Shown piece by piece: positions 63,820 through 64,000 of a DNA stretch of 64,000 nt; positions within the stretch are counted from its first letter, which is position 1, and each line of letters opens with the position of its first letter. Under the pieces are notes generated by a model. The model made no database searches. It was not told where the DNA came from and saw nothing but the letters and a program-made list of their open reading frames with translations. The DNA lies in the NCBI RefSeq assembly GCF_009908295.1, contig NZ_JAAALO010000002.1, forward strand, positions 843,490 through 907,489, given 5' to 3'. The DNA is from Micromonospora rubida (GTDB taxonomy: Bacteria; Actinomycetota; Actinomycetes; Mycobacteriales; Micromonosporaceae). Made by a program: the position numbers and the translations under genes.

Positions 63820-63979
63820 GGCTGGCGATCTGCGCGACGGCAAGGCGGGCTGTGTTCAGGCCGTCAACCTGCGTGACCGTGACCAAGCCACCGAACACGG
63901 CAAGCTGCGTGCAGGTTCGACCGAATAAGAGGGTGCCTGGATTCGGCTACCGATCCCGATACCTGGATGCGGAAGCCTT
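63820..63979 (+). pseudogene. possible degenerate GntR-regulator remnant
   Basis: The stretch 63944-63979 translates as ATDPDTWMRKP-stop, sharing 10 of 11-12 positions with the end of the GntR protein at 17439 (VTDPETWLRKP-stop). Upstream, DLRDGKAG recalls its DVRSGKYKPG, but in another frame and with intervening decay. Tentative. Confidence 0.35.
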
Positions 63980-64000
63980 AGCCTGCCACGCTCGGCGCTG

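Noticed and set aside
63620..63898. Minus-strand frame upstream of the antitoxin gene
   Set aside because: Continues into the antitoxin in another frame, without a domain or ribosome-binding site. A stop lies just upstream near 63958.

Overview
The window is chromosomal DNA from a high-GC actinomycete, most likely Micromonospora or a close relative in the Micromonosporaceae. The base composition, a clear mycothiol synthase, a GlnR-type orphan regulator, CIRCE-controlled GroEL, actinobacterial SAM-IV and SAM-I riboswitches and PHO-box-controlled phosphate genes all point that way. Almost all genes are ordinary chromosomal genes. No CRISPR array, rRNA, tRNA, prophage or intact insertion sequence was seen.

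Layout. 1-6.5 kb: end of an MFS drug exporter; an XRE regulator / HbhA-like / DUF2516 / hydrolase operon (the first three in the same order as Rv0474-Rv0476 of M. tuberculosis, from memory) with a nested palindromic operator; a second hydrolase; a BKACE and asparaginase pair. 6.5-9.3 kb: YgfZ, Fur, nitrobindin, a 37-residue membrane peptide and a DsrE protein. 9.3-18.6 kb is accessory: ECF sigma factor with a membrane partner, an ABC exporter with a TetR regulator and twin operators, a DUF2089/SHOCT-like trio with an apparently leaderless promoter, then an AT-richer island (DUF4145 protein, antitoxin with truncated RelE toxin, small GntR regulator) lying between two near-identical hairpins. 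18.7-30.1 kb is a conserved block resembling Rv0814c-Rv0820: SseC, CysA with a Cys-rich leader peptide, LmeA-type DUF2993, GlnR, a polysaccharide deacetylase, MshD and pstSCAB.

30.2-44.9 kb: Nudix, Gfo/Idh/MocA, Pit phosphate transporter with a DUF47 partner and PHO box, a PPK2 remnant, DUF402, DinG-like helicase, AI-2E permease, GroES-like protein, PrsW protease, a SAM-IV riboswitch with a class V aminotransferase, a FUSC permease, an HD protein, a G-quadruplex-prone tract and DUF4031. 45-56.5 kb: glycolate-oxidase-type FAD enzyme, GlpD, a membrane-embedded subtilase, acetyltransferases, GroEL with two CIRCE elements, a lipoprotein and a cold-shock protein. 56.6-64 kb: PaaN, a UvrA-like relic, a double GNAT, threonine synthase under a SAM-I riboswitch, two exported proteins, and a VapBC-type module at the right edge.

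Themes. Phosphate: pstSCAB and pit-DUF47 each carry a PHO box, so both should be induced by PhoP on starvation. Sulfur and methionine: the cysA-sseC leader peptide, the SAM-IV switch and the SAM-I switch make three separate sulfur/SAM-sensing RNA elements in one window. Nitrogen: GlnR. I found no clear wholly new system. The most unusual items are the hairpin-flanked island, the membrane-embedded subtilase, and several repeated or palindromic elements that the genes do not explain.
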